From contig NDFF03000388.1 in the NCBI GenBank assembly GCA_002150815.3, forward strand, positions 124,001 to 188,000: a stretch of 64,000 nucleotides of DNA, in the 5' to 3' direction. The notes beneath the pieces were generated by a model. That model saw only the letters and a list, made by a program, of their open reading frames with translations, was not told where the DNA came from and ran no database searches. The DNA comes from Grammothele lineata. Its lineage: Eukaryota > Basidiomycota > Agaricomycetes > Polyporales > Polyporaceae. Each line of letters starts with the position of its first letter. Positions within the stretch are counted from its first letter, which is position 1. This document shows positions 59,629-64,000 of the stretch, one piece after another. The position numbers and the translations under genes were made by a program.

Positions 59629-60498
59629 TCACCAGTCGCCGCCATCTCCCGCGTCCACGCCGTTATCGAAGCCTTGGTCATACCCTGCACACATTCAGTC
59701 AACATTCAGGGAAGTCCGGCCTGCGAAACAGAACGAATAGAACATACCGGCGTCGTACGCCTCCTCACGCTCGTGGTCCTCGTGGTCTTCGAACGCGTCC
59801 ATAAGCAGAGCACCTCCAACTAGACCCGCACCACCCGCGAGCAGTGCTGTACCCATGCCAGGGCCGGATTTCTTGGGAGGCGCCGCCTGCTGAATGACCT
59901 GCGGCTGCGGGCTACTCGATCCGAACCACCCTGATCACATCCGTATATCAGGCCACCTTCACTTCTTCCTCCAAATCAACGCGTGCTCACCTCTGTTCTC
60001 CTGCGGAGGGTAGCCGCCACCGTAGCCCTGGGGAGGAGGGCTTCCGTAGTAACCAGGTCCAGGTGGCGGAGGAGATTGTTGCCACTGCTGGGGTGGCGGC
60101 TGGCCGTATCCTCCATAGCCGCCCTGCGGAGGGTACGGGGAGCCGCTGGGGGGTGGTGGACCGGCCGGGGGTGCATACCCGCTGGGCTGAGGACTAGGAG
60201 GCGCGGGTCCAAGTGGATGAACCCATGAAGAGCGGGGCGGGTTTTCGAATGTGTACACGTAGAACCTGGCATACATGGAGATCCCATTGAATGGCCAGGA
60301 CGTGATGCGATGCGACACATAATACTCACCAAGTGCGATAGCTAACATTCCGCGGCATCGATGAGCGCGCTAGCCACATCGGATGAAGACCAACACGCAC
60401 CTCTCATCGTACCGCTCGACCCATCCTTGGGGCAGCGGACGCCTGTCGGGGTTAGGAGGGTAGCTACCGGGAGGTTGATACGGAGGGGGTTGAGACAT
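59629..60498 (-). CDS. Small WW-domain protein with Gly/Pro/Gln-rich region and glycine-zipper-like tail
   Basis: The start MSQPPPYQPPGSYPPNPDRR leads into a WW domain (RPLPQGWVERYDER, then FYVYTFENPPRSSWVHPLG across an intron). WW domains bind proline-rich peptides. A P/G/Q/Y-rich low-complexity stretch follows (for example QGGYGGYGQPPPQQWQQSPP). Then come VIQQAAPPKKSGPGMGTALL and AGGAGLVGGALLMDAFEDHE, in which small residues repeat as in a glycine zipper, and an acidic end (GFDNGVDAGDGGDW). The middle of the WW loop is a little short, so a tiny exon may have been missed there. The function is unknown; similar small WW proteins are common in agaricomycetes. Confidence 0.75.
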
Positions 60499-61346
60499 CG
60501 ATACAGAGTTGCGAGGGAGTCAGTAAGGAGGACATGGCAGCGGTCCATCTTTATATATCGGCCTGACCGCGGCACATTCGCCGGCCTGTTCCCGGTCTGT
60601 GCTCACGTCCGGGCTCATGTAAGGCAAGCTTGATATCGCCATCTCCCACCACATGCCCTAAAGACGCTCCGCGCGACCAGGCGCGACCATGTCCCCGCCG
60701 CTTGTGTGTTCCATTTACGTTTGCTGTCGGCTCAGATTGGATCGGACGTCGACATGGGGCAGCTAAGCTTGTAATCCTGGCGGCGCGGCGGTGCGAACTG
60801 GATTGTATTGCCATGCGCAGACCGACGTCTGACGACCGCCTACAAAGCGCGCTACATCGTGACAGTCGACAGGTCAACGTGGAAGCACGCAGGAGACCGT
60901 GAACGAACCTCGCGCTAGTAACGGTACATAAGTAGTCGGTGCTGGTTCCGGTAGACTCGGCGACGATACCTGGATAGGGGAGTGCGGTCACCGCTCGGCC
61001 GGCCTTACGCGCGGTTGCTGAGTCGGTGTTCCGAGTGCAGCTGCAGTGGGCGCCATCGATTCCTCACCTTCGCGACCATCCTCATTCTTCGCCTAAACAT
61101 GTGAAAGGCTCCCTACGCCATTTCATCACGTTCCGCCAATGACTCAAGGCTTCCTATGGCGACTCCTTCTTCTGGGCCTCGGAAGACGACCGATAAACCA
61201 GTCTTCAAGAAGTTGAATATCGCAACGTACTACGGACGGCGAGGAAACTACTACCCTACTCCGGGAACAAATACGACTCTCGATTTTGAACAACAGAGGG
61301 CATAGCGCATGGCATATGAAGCAAGAGTATCCAGAAGACGAAAACC
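60499..61346. other. Gap between WW-domain gene and HMG-box gene
   Basis: About 850 bases, upstream of the WW gene and downstream of the HMG-box gene. Open frames at 60551-60991 are motif-free and mostly Arg-rich, so no gene is called. Confidence 0.4.
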
Positions 61347-62301
61347 TCAAGCCTTCGACTTTTTATGCTTCTTCTCCTTCTTATGCGACTCCTCCTTGGC
61401 GGGAGTAGTGGGGCTCTCCTTCTTGGACTTCTTCGGAGGAGGTGCTGACACCTCTTCGTCCTCTTCAGAGCTGGAATCAGAGCCCGAAGACTCGTCCTCC
61501 TCCTCGCCGGAGGTGTCCTCTTCTTCCTCCGAGCTTGGAACAACGGGCGCTACGACAGGAACAGGGACTATCGGGAGTTTGGCAACCACCGGGGCCACCT
61601 AGAGGACCAGGAAGGTAAGCCCTAGGCAATTTGAGTTAATGTGAAGGGCACTCACAGGAGTTGCAGGTACGCCGCCCTTCCCCGCCTCGTAAACCCTCTT
61701 CTGCGCCATCCACTCATCCTTCGCGACCTTGTTGCGGGCTTCGTATTCCTGCATCGGACGTGAGAATGGAGACCGTTGTGCAAGAGAAAGGGGGCACGTA
61801 CGTCTTTCTTCTCCGCCGGCATATCACTCCAAAGTTTTGAAATAGCGCTCAGCAACTCATTGTTGCGCATCTCGGGGTGCTTTGCCTTGAGCTCGGCGCG
61901 GATCTCGTTCTGGAAGAGGAGGTACGACGAGGGCGGACGCTTCGGCGCGTTGGGGTCGCGCGGCTTCTTCTGCTTGCGCTTGCCGTCCTGGTCGTCCCCG
62001 CGCGACTTGCGCTTCTTGCCCGACTCGTCGTGCGCCATCTGCATGGGAGGCATGACGGGCATTGGGTATTGGCCGTTCGCCATCTGGGGGAACCCGGCAG
62101 GGCTGCCCGACCACGGGAAGGCGTTGATCATCTGTGCGAATTGTTCTGCGTACATCGAACACTCGCGCATGTTGACCGCCAACTGCGTGAGGCTCCCTAC
62201 GACCTGGGGTGGGCGTTGGAAGGGGAGCATGGCGAGAGACGACGTCCGCGACGTACCTGGGCTTTGTGCACTTCGAACTGAGCCATATACTCGGGACTCA
62301 T
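61347..62301 (-). CDS. HMG-box chromatin protein
   Basis: This is a nuclear DNA-bending protein with one HMG box. There are four exons: 62301-62257, 62203-61802, 61748-61657 and 61598-61347. The start is MSPEYMAQFEVHKAQ. A linker rich in Met and Pro (NGQYPMPVMPPMQMAHDESG) precedes a basic stretch (KKRKSRGDDQDGKRKQKKPR). The box is DPNAPKRPPSSYLLFQNEIR, ELKAKHPEMRNNELLSAISK, LWSDMPAEKKDEYEARNKVA. The C-terminus alternates acidic Ser/Glu runs with a lysine-rich end (KEESHKKEKKHKKSKA). The box resembles Nhp6/HMGB. The extra N- and C-terminal parts make it longer than Nhp6, so it is a separate HMG protein and not a direct ortholog. Confidence 0.9.
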
Positions 62302-63141
62302 GTTTGGATTAGTGTGGACGCCGGGGGATGCAAAGGAATATCGACTTTGTATACGCGGCGCGGCGCGTCTCGTATACCGCGGGAGTAAGAAGGGGGTTGA
62401 AAGGGGGGTAATGGGAGGTTGAAAACTTTGTTGATGAAGTAGTGATACGCCCTAGACGTTGCGCGTGTTTGGTTGAATTGACATGTTTGTTCCGTTACAA
62501 ACAACATTAGTCCGTATTAGTCCACATTAGCCCCTGTCTGTAATCATGTTCGGCAAGGTTTCAATGATGCGGTTATTGTTTTCCCATGCGGTCTCCTCCA
62601 TTATATCCTGTTTATAGTAATTCTTAGAAGCAGCGAGACTAGACAATCAGACGTCTGCATTGATGTGGGAGCGAGAAGGCTCCTCGTGCAGTCTCGTGGC
62701 TCGACAAAGCAAAAGCTATGAGGGCAATCTATTCGTGGGGGTTGATCAGGGAAGATCAAGGAAAACAACGACCATTGGTCCTGAGACGATTCGGAAGAGC
62801 ACGCTGCACGGCGACTGGGCGAGGAGCGGTGCGGGTCTGTGCGGGGGCGGCGACCCGGAATATTTGTATCTGGGCGCGGCATCGTGGGAATCCGAACCGG
62901 AGTTGGGCGGGAGGGGAGTTGAAAGCGGAGCGTGAAAAGCGCGCTCTCAGCCTGACCTCTGACCATCATCACGAAACGGCGAACGTAGCCTTGAAAGTCC
63001 TGGCAAGGTGACACCTACAGACGTCGTCCGGCTCTATCCTCCATTCTGTCTCGCCGTGCACACGAATAAGCCCGTAGTTTTTGCAGTAATCGCCTAAGAG
63101 CGCCCTGTGCAAAAAGAGTCGTCGTGGGTGCCCCGTTGCAG
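62302..63141. promoter_or_regulatory. Divergent region between the HMG-box gene and the right-end gene
   Basis: About 840 bases between starts pointing apart. It should hold both promoters. Short frames here lack motifs. Confidence 0.4.
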
Positions 63142-64000
63142 ATGGAATATACGAATGCAGCGTGGCTGCAACCACAACAAATCGCCGACCTCGCTACTGT
63201 ACACGACGAGCGGGCGTCGACGACGGCGGACGACTGGAAGGAGCAGGTTACTAGCCTGCAAAGCAGTGGCATCGACTTCGGAGACCTCCAGGGTGAGCAC
63301 ACCACCCCCATCGAACAGGCGCCCGCCACCGGCGACGCGTCCTGGGTTTCCGCCCTACCTCCTCCCCGCATCCACGCTCAACCCTCTCCGTACCCTCCAG
63401 GCCAAAATGCGGCATCAACGTCCAGCGGCACCCCGGCTACTACGTTCTTCATTCCTCCAAGCTATCTCGCGGCGACACTCTTCAACGGCAGCGCCTCGTA
63501 CAGCAACACTTCGTGGCAACCTCAACCACAACTGTCGCAACACTTGCCCTTGTCCAGTTATTCTTCGCTAAATGGTGCCACATCTACATCCTCAAACTCT
63601 CAGTCGCAATCGCAGTCGTCTTCATCGATGGGGGTTATTGAGTGCGTGTGCTTTTTCTCATCAGCGTCCCGTTGCTGACCACAAGATCGTAGCCCCGTCT
63701 TGACGATGAGCAGTTCGGCGTCGAGCCCGCCTCCCCAATATCAACCCCCTGCATTCTCATCCCAGCAGCCCCAGTATCGTATGCAACCCCAGTACCCGAC
63801 ACAGGCCATGTCTCCTCTATCGTTCATGCACAACTTCTCCCAATACACGCAATCGCAACCGTCGCATACCATCCCTCTCCCTCGACATTCACACTCCCCT
63901 CCTCAGCCTCAGCCACAAAGCACATTGTCACCATTTGCCCTCCACAGTCCCTCGAGTTCCTTGTCTAACGGCATTTCCACGTCCTCCTTCTACAGCCAGC
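63142..64000 (+). CDS. Gln/Ser-rich protein, 5' part (cut by window end)
   Basis: The start MEYTNAAWLQPQQIADLATV is preferred (an in-frame ATG also exists at 63124). Three exons are visible: the first ends at GIDFGDLQ, the second runs GQNAASTSSGTPATTFFIPP to SQSQSQSSSSMGVI, and the third (PVLTMSSSASSPPPQYQPPA) runs off the edge still open. The sequence is dominated by Q, S, P and T with repeated SQ and PQ pairs. Such disordered N-termini are common in fungal transcription regulators. No folded domain lies inside the window, so the function is not assigned. Confidence 0.65.

Overview
The window is nuclear DNA from a filamentous basidiomycete fungus. Genes have many short introns (mostly about 50-70 nt) with GT-AG or occasionally GC-AG borders, intergenic gaps are short, and the recognisable proteins are fungal or eukaryotic housekeeping proteins. 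A wood-decay agaricomycete (Polyporales-like) is my best guess, because the two glycosyltransferase families at 38-51 kb resemble proteins that I recall as common in those fungi; this is inference.

Region 1 (1-18.4 kb) is a duplication-rich, partly decayed region. It holds a divergent pair of Chk2/Rad53-like FHA-kinase genes: an intact kinase on the minus strand (10.5-12.9 kb) and a plus-strand partner (13.7-16.0 kb). The partner splices into one open frame and keeps its FHA residues, but it has lost the three key catalytic residues, so it looks like an FHA pseudokinase. The two share a 180-nt stretch of complete identity inside otherwise diverged sequence, which looks like gene conversion between inverted copies. 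Around them lie three broken kinase fragments, two intron-bearing pseudogenes of glucose-6-phosphate dehydrogenase, and one pseudogene copy of a LONRF-type gene cut in two by a block of about 4.5 kb.

Region 2 (18.5-36.5 kb) is compact and conserved. It holds a LON-domain/RING protein ending in a CaaX-like box (CVIS), dihydroorotase (URA4), kinesin-8 (KIP3), the p24 cargo receptor EMP24, RanBP1 (YRB1), mitochondrial ClpX (MCX1), ARL2 and the acyl-CoA delta-9 desaturase OLE1. After LONRF and URA4, which both read leftward, these genes alternate between divergent pairs (promoter gaps of 230-290 bp) and convergent pairs (gaps down to 108 bp).

Region 3 (38.3-50.7 kb) is a glycosyltransferase island. 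Two families of single-pass type II membrane proteins are each present as two paralogs (GT-A and GT-B; O-fucosyltransferase-like OFT1 and OFT2). The origin-recognition gene ORC2 sits inside the island. The four enzymes probably work in the Golgi on one glycan or on related glycans.

Region 4 (51.6-64 kb) is housekeeping again: IMP3 of the U3 snoRNP, a kinesin-3 (UNC104/KIF1-like) of nearly 6 kb, a small WW-domain protein with a glycine-zipper tail, an HMG-box protein, and the 5' part of a Gln/Ser-rich protein that runs off the right edge. I saw no rRNA, tRNA, CRISPR array or recognisable transposon.
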